A stretch of 64,000 nt of DNA from Candidatus Hydrogenedens terephthalaticus JGI OTU-1 (GCA_000493945.1 AWNW01000001.1:1-64000), one strand, 5' to 3'. Positions 8,704 to 18,659 are shown, numbered from the stretch's first letter. Numbers and translations: made by a program. Notes: generated by a model from the letters alone, not told the origin.

Positions 8704-10785
8704 TTAATAAAGGGAAATATGGTCCCATTGGTTTGTAGTGATGGAAAGATTTTCGTTGTTGGGGTAGTCAGTGGGTTCTCCATTGTAGGGGACTTTTCCA
8801 AAGGATATATTTTCTGCGGGGGTGTTGATAGGACAAGCATGATTGAAGTAGGCAATCCTTTGCCATTGATTGTCTGATTTTAATATTTCTATAAGTCCTG
8901 CATGTTTTGTCCAGCGGGTTCGTAATTGAACCCATTCATTAAGGTCGAATCCTTTGAATAATTTTTGTTCACCGCCGATGTCAAGTTGGATTAGTCCATC
9001 ACTGCGAATGCCCACTCTCAATCTTGCACCATTTCCCCAGCGAATTTGGACTGCGGGACCCCATGACATTCCGATGTCTGTCCCCTGTTTAAACCGAACA
9101 ACAAAACCATGAATAATTTTATTTAATGGACAGGTAAAGTATGCGTATGTGTGAGGTAATGCAGATATGGACATTATCCCATTCTGAACAGAAAATGGAT
9201 TGTTGTTAAGTGGAGAAATAAATGATTTGCACTCAGGTATGTTGTTGAATTCCTCAATAAAAATAGGTTCTATCCATGAGGGTTCATGAAACAAAATTTT
9301 TTCTTCTTCGGCTCTTTTTTTAGAAATTTTAGAAATTTCTTTCTGCCTTTTATCTGCCAATTGTTTAATTTCTTTATGCAGGTCAGGAGTAAGTTTATCT
9401 TTATAATGCGTTTTCAATAAATTCATCATTTCTTTATCTTGTAACCAATTTACAATGGTATGAAGGCGGCAATTTGCATTAAGCAAACGGCGAATAGTGT
9501 CCGCATCGGGTTTATGCGGTCCATTGGTACATAAGACGCCGATGCTATTGCTGGTGTTATAACATGAAACAAAATAACGAAGGTAATCGAAATTTTTATA
9601 TAGCAAATCCTGATTTTCACCTCGTAGAATAAAATCTACATAAGCATCGGCTTGAGGGAAGAAACATTGCCCATTACCAAGAGCCCATGTTGAGTGCCAT
9701 TCTAAAATACCCTTTTCGCCTAATAGTTCCCTGCTTTTTCGGGCAAGCATATATAAGGGTGCAGGGTTATCTGTATATTGCCCATCGAAATATAATCCAT
9801 CAGGTTTATAGTCTTTCATTACCCGCGTAATTTCTGCTAAAAACAGGTCAATATTTTTTCCCGTCGCATCCCCTGGAGGCCAGCCTGTGAAATTATCGAA
9901 TGAGTTCATGGCTTGAGATTCAAAAGGGGTTCCTTTCAGAAAATAGAAAGGACTGGTATAGACAATAAACCTCAATCCGTGTTGATGGCAGGTTTCGCGA
10001 ACACGAGCAAATTCCGATTCGCCTAATCTTGGGATAAAAGCAAGGTTCCAGTCTTTCCATAGCATAACTTCCGATTGGAGTAGAATAATATTTCCTTCTT
10101 TTGCCCAGGAGATTAAGTCGGAATCGGGAGGATAGCCCAACTGGTTTGACCAGTGCCAGACTATATTATCATTAATTGAACGCTCCCAATTGTATGGCTT
10201 TGGTGGACAGATACCTATCCATAAAACAGCGTTTGTAGGAATAGTATATTTCGCGGTTATCTCGCTGTAAGGATTGAATGCATCATCTGATTCCTGCTCA
10301 GAATAAAACAAACCAAATCCGCCATATTCATCGAATATTACATGATTTGCTTTAAATGAAGCATAAAAACCGACTTCGATCTGGCGTGATACTGTAATGG
10401 TTAAAGGCTTTAATGCCTGAAACATAAAAAGAGAATCGCCGTTAATACGAAGATTAAAATTATTGGAAGAGACAAAAACTCTACCAGGAGAATTGATGGT
10501 TATTTTTGGCAAAATCCTATCGAATCCATCTTCAAATTTTATTTTTAGTACAGGGCGAGAATGTTCTATTCGTTGTTTGAAAATTCCTTCACCGGTTGAA
10601 TTGAATGAAAATTCTGCACCTGTTGTTAAGACCGATAAAGTCTCATCAACTACCTCTGCCTTTTCTATAAGCATTCCGCACTGAGGGTCTGGAAACAAAT
10701 CGGGGTTCATTAAATCCTGAAAAGTCGGCGGAGATGATAATACAAAACTAATGGGTAACAGTAAATATGAAATAAGTAAATACAT
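8704..10785 (-). CDS. Secreted glycosidase-like TIM-barrel protein with C-terminal lectin-like domain
   Basis: 693 residues starting MYLLISYLLLPISFVLS, a signal peptide; AAAGGGA sits about 8 nt before the ATG. An N-terminal beta-sandwich (to ~200) precedes a barrel region with HQHGLRFIVYTSPFYF, VMKDYKPDGLYFDGQY and LEWHSTW, patterns like the glycosidase at the left edge of the window. Residues ~530-690 form a concanavalin/LamG-like domain (GFVVRFKQG, GARLRVGIRSDGLIQLDIGG). Probable extracytoplasmic glycan-active enzyme; family number not assigned. No clear partner on the same strand downstream except the Tat amidohydrolase 98 bp away. Confidence 0.6.
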   Translation of the reverse strand: MYLLISYLLLPISFVLSSPPTFQDLMNPDLFPDPQCGMLIEKAEVVDETLSVLTTGAEFSFNSTGEGIFKQRIEHSRPVLKIKFEDGFDRILPKITINSPGRVFVSSNNFNLRINGDSLFMFQALKPLTITVSRQIEVGFYASFKANHVIFDEYGGFGLFYSEQESDDAFNPYSEITAKYTIPTNAVLWIGICPPKPYNWERSINDNIVWHWSNQLGYPPDSDLISWAKEGNIILLQSEVMLWKDWNLAFIPRLGESEFARVRETCHQHGLRFIVYTSPFYFLKGTPFESQAMNSFDNFTGWPPGDATGKNIDLFLAEITRVMKDYKPDGLYFDGQYTDNPAPLYMLARKSRELLGEKGILEWHSTWALGNGQCFFPQADAYVDFILRGENQDLLYKNFDYLRYFVSCYNTSNSIGVLCTNGPHKPDADTIRRLLNANCRLHTIVNWLQDKEMMNLLKTHYKDKLTPDLHKEIKQLADKRQKEISKISKKRAEEEKILFHEPSWIEPIFIEEFNNIPECKSFISPLNNNPFSVQNGIMSISALPHTYAYFTCPLNKIIHGFVVRFKQGTDIGMSWGPAVQIRWGNGARLRVGIRSDGLIQLDIGGEQKLFKGFDLNEWVQLRTRWTKHAGLIEILKSDNQWQRIAYFNHACPINTPAENISFGKVPYNGEPTDYPNNENLSITTNQWDHISLY

Positions 10786-10927
10786 TATAAGTCCCTTTTA
10801 ATTTTTAATAAATGCAATCACTTTCCATTATATTATCTTTTGTTTTTTGTTGTTTTTCAATTTTGTGTTTTCCAAATTTCTTTCTCTTTTTCCTATAAGT
10901 GACATTGAGGATAAAAAAATGGTTTGT

Positions 10928-10970
10928 AAAAAAAGAAAAACGGTATGCAAAGGAATTTACATACCGTTTT
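10928..10970 (-). terminator. Rho-independent terminator of initiator tRNA
   Basis: On the minus strand an 11-bp stem (AAAACGGTATG / CATACCGTTTT) with a 12-nt loop is followed by a T-rich run (TTCTTTTTTT). It begins 12 nt past the tRNA CCA end. Confidence 0.85.
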
Positions 10971-10981
10971 CACTTCAAACT

Positions 10982-11058
10982 TGGTAGCGGGGGCTGGATT
11001 CGAACCAGCGACCTTTGGGTTATGAGCCCAACGAGCTGCCAGACTGCTCCACCCCGCG
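10982..11058 (-). tRNA. Initiator tRNA-fMet (CAU)
   Basis: A 77-nt cloverleaf with CAT anticodon and encoded CCA. Initiator marks: three consecutive G-C pairs at the base of the anticodon stem (GGG/CCC around CTCATAA), an unpaired first position of the acceptor stem (C1 opposite U72, instead of the usual C1-A72) and the A11-U24 pair in the D stem. The TTCGAATC T loop is standard. It is a single-gene transcription unit with its own promoter and terminator. Confidence 0.97.
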
Positions 11059-11083
11059 TCAATTTATATTAGATAGTAATTAC

Positions 11084-11113
11084 ATTATATGACAATACCT
11101 TGACTAAAATCAA
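11084..11113 (-). promoter_or_regulatory. Sigma70-type promoter of initiator tRNA
   Basis: On the minus strand: TTGATT, 18-nt spacer, TATAAT. The -10 box ends 26 nt before the tRNA 5' end, leaving a short leader. Confidence 0.65.
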
Positions 11114-11457
11114 AAATTTGATTTTCTAAGTTATATAACGAACAATTTATAGGAATGAGCGACTTAAATACTTACGAAATATTTCAAAAGTATCGAAAAA
11201 GTAATTTGCTATATCTTAAAATTTTTAAAACTTTATTGTTCTGAGATAGAAGCATTATATTTATGAAAATTTTTTAAGGAACGAGACGGAAAATTTAGGA
11301 GTTTCGATAATATTGTTATAGAAAATAGCAAAAACAGGGCAAATATTGGTGAAATTGTAGATTTTGAAATTTTTCTGTTATGCTAAGTTTGATGAAATAA
11401 ATACAGATTGTTGGGAAGGTGTATTGAAAGGAAGATAATGAACTCGGGGGTATAGAT
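11114..11457. other. Intergenic, AT-rich
   Basis: About 340 bp between the tRNA promoter and the SIS-like gene. I see no convincing coding frame, no terminator and no strong promoter; presumably it holds the promoter of the 11458 gene. Confidence 0.5.
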
Positions 11458-12591
11458 ATGATTAGTATCATAACAGCGATTGTGATGATGGGTGCAATGC
11501 CTGATTCATATCTACTGCGCACGGCGGATGCTTTGGATCGTGCACAGGAGGATATTCCTATTATGGTGCAGGCTTCAGAAATGGTAGCAAAAAGAATCGT
11601 AGCAGGTGGGGTACTCTATGCCGGTGGTAATCCATCACTGGTGAGCGAGATAACAGGTCGAGCAGGTGGACTAATGCTTACAGCTACCTTGCCAGAAAAA
11701 ATTAATACAGATATTGATGCCGTGCTGTTTTTTGTAGATGCGGAACACCCGGTACCAGAAGAAGCATCAGCCCCGGGAGCATGCTGGGTGATTTTCGGTG
11801 TTACTCAATCAATCCCTGGGGTAACGACGCTGTTGATGCAGGACTATGGTCTTTCTCCTACGCTGACAATAGCGATTTATGCATGGATGTTCACCGCTGA
11901 GTTGATCTCTGCGTGTACACGATTGGGTAAAATGCCGGTGCTGTTTGAAAGTATTGGACTTTATGGCGGTATACCGCGAATACAGAAATATCAAGGCAAT
12001 CATATTTTTTGGCATGATACCCACGAAGTTCCACCAATTCCTCAGGGTGTTCTGGCTAAAGAATATGCGACCCGCATTTCTGCAATGCTACGGCGTTGTG
12101 AGTCACATCATCGAGTAGACTTCGATACGATAGGTGCGTGGGTAGCCGAAGCAAAGAAAGCAGGTCGAACACTTACGATGTATAGTATGGGGCATCTTTT
12201 CCCAGATGAAGTGGCTAAGACAGCCATCGGCAGTTTATTTAAGTCTGAGGTATGGAATGCAGGCTTCAGTTATATTCCCGAACCTAAGGATGTCTATTCT
12301 TCGGGGGATGTTGTGATTCATATTGGTTATCAACATCCACCACGAAATATGCTCGAACGAGCAAAATCTTCAGGTGCAAAAGCCGTGTATGTAGCACCTT
12401 ATATGGACCGTGACTTTCCGACAGACAAGAACACGGTGTGGATTGACCCTATGTGGCCATTTGGGGATGCATGCGTGCCAATACCGGGCTACGATATACC
12501 AGCATTAGCGTCAAGTGGAATAGTAAATGGGGCAATTGCATGGGAACTGTATCGTGTATCTTGTGAACATATTAAAAAACTGATGCAATAG
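11458..12591 (+). CDS. SIS (sugar isomerase)-like protein, function unknown
   Basis: 377 residues, no signal peptide. The N-terminal region has a helix then VAGGVLYAGGNPSLVSE, which looks like the beta-strand/phosphate loop of SIS-fold phosphosugar-binding proteins. A second half-repeat begins near SSGDVVIHIGYQHPPRNM, with AKSSGAKAVYVAPY as a core strand. The C-terminal PALASSGIVNGAIAWEL resembles the closing helix of SIS domains. So it may be a double-SIS phosphosugar isomerase or a sensor. The ATG at 11458 follows a GGGGG run 8 nt upstream; an earlier ATG at 11438 stops after five codons. Monocistronic as far as visible. Confidence 0.5.
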   Translation: MISIITAIVMMGAMPDSYLLRTADALDRAQEDIPIMVQASEMVAKRIVAGGVLYAGGNPSLVSEITGRAGGLMLTATLPEKINTDIDAVLFFVDAEHPVPEEASAPGACWVIFGVTQSIPGVTTLLMQDYGLSPTLTIAIYAWMFTAELISACTRLGKMPVLFESIGLYGGIPRIQKYQGNHIFWHDTHEVPPIPQGVLAKEYATRISAMLRRCESHHRVDFDTIGAWVAEAKKAGRTLTMYSMGHLFPDEVAKTAIGSLFKSEVWNAGFSYIPEPKDVYSSGDVVIHIGYQHPPRNMLERAKSSGAKAVYVAPYMDRDFPTDKNTVWIDPMWPFGDACVPIPGYDIPALASSGIVNGAIAWELYRVSCEHIKKLMQ

Positions 12592-12777
12592 GACATAATA
12601 TTTATAGAGAAAAAATCTGGGTGGGCTTTAAGTATTCATCAATACTTTGTAATTATTTGATAACCCCGTAAATAGTAATTTTACTGTCTATTTACATTAC
12701 AATATAAAATCTTATATAGAAATTATAAAATAGATTCCTGCATTTTATGTTGTGAAGTATAAATATTTTTATGTTGA

Positions 12778-13221
12778 TTAGTTGCTGAAATATTTACGAA
12801 ATATTTCAGGATTGTCGAGCAGGTCAATTTCTGATTCTTTAAATTTTGTAATTTCGTCGCGTGAGATAGGTCTATTTTTTTTCGTTTTTTTGTGACTGTA
12901 TTCTTCGATTCTGTGTTCCGATTGGTATGAATCGGTTTTTTTATCCAATTCTGAATCGGATTCTTCTTTTTTGGGATTAAAAAACTCTTCTACTTTTTCT
13001 TCTATAAAAGCACTGAATACATCTACTATATGTTTTTTCTTCTCTTCAATAGTACCATCTAATATTATTTTGCTATCCAAAGGAAGTGTTGTTCCATTAA
13101 ATAAAGCAACCATACCTTTGCATTGTGGACATGGACCAATTAAAACTGTTCCTAAAGGTGGAAGAACAATTTTTCCTTTTGCACCACAATGGGGACACTG
13201 AACATCTACGAATGATAACAT
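12778..13221 (-). CDS. Zinc-ribbon protein with charged tail, unknown function
   Basis: Start set at the ATG at 13221 (MLSFVDVQCPHC), with AAAAGGA 8 nt upstream; the frame runs 12 codons further upstream without a ribosome site. The first ~45 residues hold two CxxC knuckles, CPHC and CPQC, separated by a hydrophobic loop, a small zinc ribbon. The remainder is Lys/Glu/Ser-rich, probably helical or disordered. 147 residues in total. It may be a nucleic-acid or protein-binding adaptor; nothing in the neighbourhood narrows it. Confidence 0.65.
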   Translation of the reverse strand: MLSFVDVQCPHCGAKGKIVLPPLGTVLIGPCPQCKGMVALFNGTTLPLDSKIILDGTIEEKKKHIVDVFSAFIEEKVEEFFNPKKEESDSELDKKTDSYQSEHRIEEYSHKKTKKNRPISRDEITKFKESEIDLLDNPEIFRKYFSN

Positions 13222-13397
13222 ATAACAAATCCTTTTAATATGACTTAATGAAAACAATCATTATCATTGAAATTATAACATATTTTTTCCGATTTTGCCA
13301 AGTTTTCGGGATAAAAAAATATTTTTATTTTACAAATAAGAAAAATAATATAATTAATTTTTGTTATCATTTAGAGAAAAATAAATAAATGATATTA

Positions 13398-13649
13398 TTA
13401 AGTGGATTGGAGAAAGGAACTTATAGAATGGTCTTCGTGGAACAATTGACTGTAATCAACACAATCCATTAAATAAATGGTAATATTTTCTAAATTCTTT
13501 GTTTTTAAGTAAAGTTCTACAGTTTTTAAAACTTCTTCAAAATTTCCCCAGAAACAGACATCTTTTTCTTCAATACTAAAAATCCATAATCCAATAGCAT
13601 TTTGGAGGGTTTCTTTAGGTAATTGGCATTTACTAAAATCAAATGACAT
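13398..13649 (-). CDS. Small hypothetical protein (83 aa)
   Basis: MSFDFSKCQ start with a good ribosome site (AGAAGGAG, 6 nt before ATG). Soluble, mixed alpha/beta pattern with a hydrophobic strand ITIYLMDCVDY in the second half. No recognised family. It lies 128 bp ahead of the cobalamin riboswitch on the opposite strand. Confidence 0.6.
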   Translation of the reverse strand: MSFDFSKCQLPKETLQNAIGLWIFSIEEKDVCFWGNFEEVLKTVELYLKTKNLENITIYLMDCVDYSQLFHEDHSISSFLQST

Positions 13650-13777
13650 ATTTACTCCTTCTCTTGCAACCTACAATATTAATATACCATAAAAGTATAT
13701 ATTGGTTCTAAAATATTTGATTTTTTTTATATTTTTATGTTATTACTATTAAAGTATAGATAAAAAAATTGAATCAC

Positions 13778-13952
13778 TCTGTAGCCGGTCACCCGAAGTA
13801 GTAAGAAGGGTGCTAAAAGGGAATCTGGTGAGAAGCCAGAACTGCCCCGCAGCGGTGAGCAGGAACGAACAGCTCTTCATGGCACTGGACATCAGTCTGG
13901 GAAGCCGAGCCAAGTAGGTTTGTGCCTGCAAGTCCGAAGACCTGCCGGTTAC
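13778..13952 (+). promoter_or_regulatory. Cobalamin (B12) riboswitch
   Basis: Conserved aptamer blocks appear in order: AAAAGGGAATCTGGTGAGAA, CCAGAACTGCCCCGCAGCGG, GGCACTGG, CTGGGAAGCC, and the B12 box AGTCCGAAGACCTGCC at 13931-13946. Plus-strand orientation, 140 bp upstream of the surface-protein gene, so it should control that gene and the overlapping prepilin-type gene. Confidence 0.93.
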
Positions 13953-13984
13953 TGTCCGATTTGAGCGAACAGACTGAGGTCTCG

Positions 13985-14087
13985 CGGGAAGGCTAATGTC
14001 TGGCAGTCCTGAACGATGAGGACTGAAGAACCTCCCTTCCAGTGTTTAACCCTCCGTCTGTAGCCTAAACTGAATTTTGAAAGGCTA
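13985..14087 (+). promoter_or_regulatory. Structured leader / possible riboswitch expression platform
   Basis: After the aptamer, CAGTCC/GGACTG form a hairpin nested inside GGAAGG/CCTTCC. Then TAGCCT (14061-14066) pairs with AGGCTA (14082-14087), and this second stem covers the AAAGG ribosome site of the next gene. No T-run follows, so translational control by ribosome-site masking is more likely than transcription termination. Confidence 0.5.
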
Positions 14088-14092
14088 TAGAT

Positions 14093-16207
14093 GTGATGTT
14101 TGACAGAAAAAAAAGTTTTTTAATTTTTGTTTTTATATGTATTACTGTCGGATATTCGTATGCAGATGATGACCCATGGGCAGATGAGGTAGTAGCGTAT
14201 TTCGGGAAAAATCAAAATGTTGGTTTTACCAATCCGCAAGATGTTTTAGGACCGCCATTGGGATTTGGGGTAAGTTTACCGTCAATGAGTGGAATTTATT
14301 CGATTGGAACGCCAGGGGCACCTCAGGAAAGTTTTATTATTATTAAGTTTAATACTCCCATTAAGGATGACCCACGAAATCCAATGGGACTGGATTGTAT
14401 TGTTTATTCTAATGCCTTTTGGGTTGGAGGGGATATGCGGAGAAAATTTATTGAGCCCGGGCTCATTGAAATATCAAAAGATGTGAATAAAAATGGTGTG
14501 GCAGATGATGTGTGGTATGTAATTCCCGGTAGTAGAGATTTAAGCAGAAATATTTTTCCGCAAGGATTAACAAGCAATACGCCGCCATTTGTAGGGAATG
14601 TAGTGACGACAACAAATCAGGAAATTGTCTGGGGATACGCGGATACCAATCCAACTATAGCACCTTATAAGGATAATTATTTGCGACCGGATAATCCATT
14701 TACGGTAGGTATTGATGTAGGCACTGGAGGTGGTGATGCATTTGATATTGCATGGGCTGTGGATGGGAATGGTAATCCTGCGGGTCTTGATGAATTTGAT
14801 TTTATACGGATTTCGACAGTACCTAATATCCTTGACCCTATATATGGTTATTACACAACAGAGGTTATGGCATTTGCCGATGTGTCGCCGGAAATAGATA
14901 CAGATGGTGATGGGATTCTTGATGAATATGAAACACGGGTTTCAGGAACAGATCCAAACCGACCTGAAAGCACAGTTTTACCTTTGGAAATTCCAAATAT
15001 TTGGGGAGGAAGTCCTGCAGGTGTAGAATTAGGGACAGCATGTAATCAAGAAAGTTCGATTTGTCTAACACTGTTTTCATCGGGGATTAGAACAGGGCAA
15101 AGGGCTTATAACTGTAATGTGGATTTACAATCTATTTCAGACCCATCAACGGTAGGGATAGATGGTTTGATAAAAGGTGATTTGTTTGTTCAATTAATCT
15201 CTTCTATAAATGATTTCCAAAATGCACAAATTGCATGGGCAGAGATGGCAGTTCGATATAATGCAAATCAAATTATCGGGATGAAAGAAGCAGAGATAGA
15301 TGTTTACCGCTGGAATGGAACGGAGTGGATAAATTCAGATGTAAATGTTATCGCCCGTGACCTTGTGAGTAATAAGATAATTTTTCAAACACGATATGCG
15401 GGTATATTTGCGATTTTTTCATCAGCAGGTGAAGGGGATGTTAATCCGGGACAGGGACATATTCGCCTGATTGCAAATCCGTCGCAGACGAGGGTGTTGG
15501 GTTATGGGGAAACTGTCAAAATCACAGGTGATGAGATACGAGATGCGGATGATAACCCGGTTTCGGATGGAACACTGTTTACAGTTAATTCATTTTTGTT
15601 GGATATTTTAAATGCAGACGAGGATACAATATCTGAGGGTGTTCAGGTAGCGGTCAGAGATGGAAAGTTAATGATAGATGTGGATGCAGGAACAATAGCA
15701 GGAAGAGGAAAAATCCAGGTTAAGAGTTTTGATAATACTATACTGGAGGAGATATATATTGATATTTTACCGGGACCACCGGCTTATATTGCGAATTTGT
15801 GGAACATGGGAGAGGGGGGACAATACTGTAGTTTCATTTCTGATAAGATTATGGATATTTATGGAAACCCTGTGCAGACGGGGACTGTTACGGTAGATAT
15901 TATAGGAGGAATGATAGTTACGCCGGATGCAATGCCTGTTATTATAGGTCATCAGATTGCTATTTCCGAAGGGAGAGTATTTTTTATTGTGAAACCTATA
16001 TCGGAGGGGGGAACTGCTTATGTGGAGGTGTGTGTTTATGATGATGAACATCGCTCTAACCAGTTAATATGCCGTGATTTTGAGTTTGAGGTAAAAACGC
16101 TTCCCGTTATAGGTAGATCCTTTTTAGTTCTATCATTGGTTGTTATAGGACTGTTTTTACTTAAATATGGGAATGAAAGATTAAAAGGGAAACGGAATGT
16201 TTTTTGA
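14093..16207 (+). CDS. B12-riboswitch-controlled surface protein with Ca-binding repeat and C-terminal anchor
   Basis: About 704 residues. Signal peptide at residues 5-24. Residues ~25-245 form a domain with [25 protein letters not shown] (121-139), a GDAFDIAW motif and [11 protein letters not shown]. As I recall it, this is the pattern of Bacteroidetes cell-surface proteins found in B12-regulated loci. A thrombospondin-3-like calcium loop ([12 protein letters not shown]) follows near 265-276. Several beta domains come next, then a hydrophobic segment ([14 protein letters not shown]) and a basic end, giving a membrane or surface anchor. The start is either GTG 14093 or ATG 14096; both follow AAAGG. 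A role in binding or salvaging corrinoids at the cell surface is inferred from the riboswitch. Confidence 0.75.
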   Translation: MMFDRKKSFLIFVFICITVGYSYADDDPWADEVVAYFGKNQNVGFTNPQDVLGPPLGFGVSLPSMSGIYSIGTPGAPQESFIIIKFNTPIKDDPRNPMGLDCIVYSNAFWVGGDMRRKFIEPGLIEISKDVNKNGVADDVWYVIPGSRDLSRNIFPQGLTSNTPPFVGNVVTTTNQEIVWGYADTNPTIAPYKDNYLRPDNPFTVGIDVGTGGGDAFDIAWAVDGNGNPAGLDEFDFIRISTVPNILDPIYGYYTTEVMAFADVSPEIDTDGDGILDEYETRVSGTDPNRPESTVLPLEIPNIWGGSPAGVELGTACNQESSICLTLFSSGIRTGQRAYNCNVDLQSISDPSTVGIDGLIKGDLFVQLISSINDFQNAQIAWAEMAVRYNANQIIGMKEAEIDVYRWNGTEWINSDVNVIARDLVSNKIIFQTRYAGIFAIFSSAGEGDVNPGQGHIRLIANPSQTRVLGYGETVKITGDEIRDADDNPVSDGTLFTVNSFLLDILNADEDTISEGVQVAVRDGKLMIDVDAGTIAGRGKIQVKSFDNTILEEIYIDILPGPPAYIANLWNMGEGGQYCSFISDKIMDIYGNPVQTGTVTVDIIGGMIVTPDAMPVIIGHQIAISEGRVFFIVKPISEGGTAYVEVCVYDDEHRSNQLICRDFEFEVKTLPVIGRSFLVLSLVVIGLFLLKYGNERLKGKRNVF

Positions 16208-17072
16208 TGGACGGAGAAATAAAGGATTTACGCTGATAGAATTGCTGGTGGTTATTGCGATAATTAGTATTTTAGCGATGATACTTTTACCTGCCTTATC
16301 AAGGGCGAGGGCACAGGGAAGAAGTGTTTCATGTGTGAATAATTTGAGGCAGTTATATCTTGCTAATACGATGTATGCATCGGAAAATAATGGATACTAT
16401 GTGCCAGCAGCATCGGATATGTATGATTTTTTGTTGCCGAATTCGGAAGCAGACTATTTCGGGGGTAGATGTAGATGGCATGGGAAACGAGATACTCCAA
16501 ATCCTGATACACCGTTTGATTTTCGTAAAGGGCCATTGTTTGAGTATGTGCCGGAGGGAAGAATCAAAGAATGCCCGGAATTTTTTGAATATCGGAGTTT
16601 AGGAGAAGTGTCTAATGCGTTTGAATCGGGTTCAGGAGGATATGGCTATAACATGGCGTATGTAGGTTCGATGTTGAGCATTGAGGAAGACCCTGTAAAG
16701 GCTTGTAAATCGGGGATGCATGAACGGATGATTGAAAATCCATCGGAGACGATTATGTTTGCAGATAGTGGTATGCCTCAGAATGGATATATTGTTGAAT
16801 ATAGTTTTGTAGAACCGCCATTAATGGTTTCGGTAAATTATCCACGGGGGCAAGAAGGGGTGTATATGTCGCCATCGTTGCATTTTCGGCATTGGGGGAG
16901 AGCAAATGTGCTATGGTGCGATGGGCATATCACCTCCGAGCGGTGGGAATGGGCAACGGAGGAAAATGTTTACGGTGCTGTAAATCGTGCATGGAATGTC
17001 GGTTGGTTCGGTCCTAAAAACAACTACTACTTTGACTGGAGGAAGAGGGTTGCTTTAGAAGAAGATAAATGA
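16197..17072 (+). CDS. Prepilin-type protein with H-x9-DG C-terminus
   Basis: 291 residues. The N-terminus is a class III prepilin signal: short basic leader, then [20 protein letters not shown], with cleavage expected after the Gly before F and Glu at mature position 5. The C-terminal [15 protein letters not shown] has the H-x9-DG motif of the large DUF1559-like/pseudopilin group of PVC and related bacteria. The start codon overlaps the end of the preceding surface-protein gene by 11 nt, so the two are co-translated and probably share the cobalamin riboswitch. Likely an exported pseudopilin-like protein; its partner machinery is not in this window. Confidence 0.85.
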   Translation: MFFDGRRNKGFTLIELLVVIAIISILAMILLPALSRARAQGRSVSCVNNLRQLYLANTMYASENNGYYVPAASDMYDFLLPNSEADYFGGRCRWHGKRDTPNPDTPFDFRKGPLFEYVPEGRIKECPEFFEYRSLGEVSNAFESGSGGYGYNMAYVGSMLSIEEDPVKACKSGMHERMIENPSETIMFADSGMPQNGYIVEYSFVEPPLMVSVNYPRGQEGVYMSPSLHFRHWGRANVLWCDGHITSERWEWATEENVYGAVNRAWNVGWFGPKNNYYFDWRKRVALEEDK

Positions 17073-17223
17073 GACATAAGGGACGGATAGGAAAAATGAG
17101 ACAATAAGACATGCAAAATGAATAAAAAAATGTGGAGAAAAAAGAAGTTAAGTAAGAATAGAATAGTGAAAACGGTTGTCTATAGAACTATTCTAATATA
17201 AAAATTTAGTATCGTCGTGAGTG

Positions 17224-18642
17224 TTAGTTTGTAGTAGTGTTTCCGTAAGCCTGGTGTAGGGTGATTGCATCTTTGAGGGCAACCTGACCTTTTCTTAGAT
17301 GGTCCATGGCTTTGAATAGAATACGAGCGGATTCCTGGTCAGCATGGAAACCTGTAGAATTTTCTGCTTCGACAAAATCAATTAAGAATGTTGCGCGACG
17401 CTGACATAGACGGGCTTCTTCTATTTTTTCATTGGAGATACCCGCATCCATAATGCGTTTAATATCGTCAATAAGGGCGACGAGGGAGTCCATAGCCATG
17501 TCTTTCATTTCTGCGGTTTTGTCTTGAATTCGTTCGACACGGGCTTTGAGTTCTTCTTCGGAGAAGTGATGGCAAGTCTGACAAGCACGGTTGATGTTTA
17601 GCAGAGGACTGCGGACATGATGGTCACTCACTTTTAATGCACCGACGCGGGTATAAGGCATGTGGCAGTCTGCACATGCGACACCAGAACGAGCATGAAT
17701 GCCCTGACTCCATAATTCAAATTCGGGATGTTGTGCTTTTAGCATGGGTGCGTTTGTCTCAGCATGAGCCCAGTCTTTGTGGTTAGTTTCATCATAATAG
17801 GCAAGGATATTATCTGCTTCTAAACCTTTATGCCAAGGGTAGATGAGTCGTTTTTCATCGCCTTTGAAGTAGTATTCGACATGGCATTGGGCACAGACAT
17901 AAGTTCGCATTTCTTGACGGGTTGCCATCGTATTCGGGTTATAGTCTTTTATTCCCTGAGACTCTTTATATGTTTTAATTCCTTCAAGGAAAGCGGGACG
18001 GGTTATTCGCAATTGCATGGTGTTGGGGTCATGGCAATCAATACAGGTTACAGGATGCTGTAATAGTTTTCTCGCTTCTGCATAAGGCATGGGGTTCATT
18101 TTTTCAAAGCCTTTAATTATATCGCCATCACCTAATTTTTTGTATGGAACATATACCGAAGCATGACAATGGGCACAAACGCCGAATTGAGGTTTTTGTT
18201 GTCTGCCTGTGAAGGTTTGGTCATCAAGCATGTAGGCGTGTCCCCGTTCTTCGCGAAAATCAATGGCAAAGGCATATCCCAACCACATTCGTTTTAGTCG
18301 AGGGTCAAGTTCAATCTTTGATTGACTGACTACAAAACGAGGATCTTTTTCAGTAGGAGTATGGGGCAGTGCCTCACTACCACCGTATTTCGTGCGGACC
18401 ATGTCAACGGTTCGTTTGTACAGGTCATATTGTATAGGAAAATTTTTTCCCCAGATTTCCGGGTCTTCTGTGTCATCGTTAATTTCGACGACGCGAAAGA
18501 AAGGATTTTTTGCTTCTTGTTGTTTCTCAAAAATATTGATGAGCAACGCGGTTACTGCAAATGTGGCAGCAGCAACTACTAACATAAGGATAATTCCTGC
18601 AATTAAGGATATACCCTCATTGCCCTTGAACTTTTTTGCCAT
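17224..18642 (-). CDS. nrfA: Cytochrome c nitrite reductase NrfA (all-CxxCH type)
   Basis: 472 residues. N-terminal membrane anchor or uncleaved signal (12-37), then a pentahaem domain. Haem motifs are CAHCH (156-160), CIDCH (200-204), CAQCH (250-254), CADCH (323-327) and CQTCH (354-358). VEYYF just after the third haem and PMLKAQHPEFELWSQGIH (299-316) match the NrfA active-site Tyr and His regions. The first motif, which binds the catalytic haem and is CxxCK in Escherichia, is CxxCH here, as in a minority clade of NrfA. It reduces nitrite to ammonium in the periplasm with six electrons. Last gene of a ferredoxin-nrfH-nrfA operon, 17 bp after nrfH. Confidence 0.93.
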   Translation of the reverse strand: MAKKFKGNEGISLIAGIILMLVVAAATFAVTALLINIFEKQQEAKNPFFRVVEINDDTEDPEIWGKNFPIQYDLYKRTVDMVRTKYGGSEALPHTPTEKDPRFVVSQSKIELDPRLKRMWLGYAFAIDFREERGHAYMLDDQTFTGRQQKPQFGVCAHCHASVYVPYKKLGDGDIIKGFEKMNPMPYAEARKLLQHPVTCIDCHDPNTMQLRITRPAFLEGIKTYKESQGIKDYNPNTMATRQEMRTYVCAQCHVEYYFKGDEKRLIYPWHKGLEADNILAYYDETNHKDWAHAETNAPMLKAQHPEFELWSQGIHARSGVACADCHMPYTRVGALKVSDHHVRSPLLNINRACQTCHHFSEEELKARVERIQDKTAEMKDMAMDSLVALIDDIKRIMDAGISNEKIEEARLCQRRATFLIDFVEAENSTGFHADQESARILFKAMDHLRKGQVALKDAITLHQAYGNTTTN

Positions 18643-18659
18643 GTTCTATTTCCTTTCCT

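Noticed and set aside
17158..17194. Inverted repeat AGAATAGT/ACTATTCT between convergent genes
   Set aside because: Short stem, long loop and no clear T-run; not enough to call a terminator.
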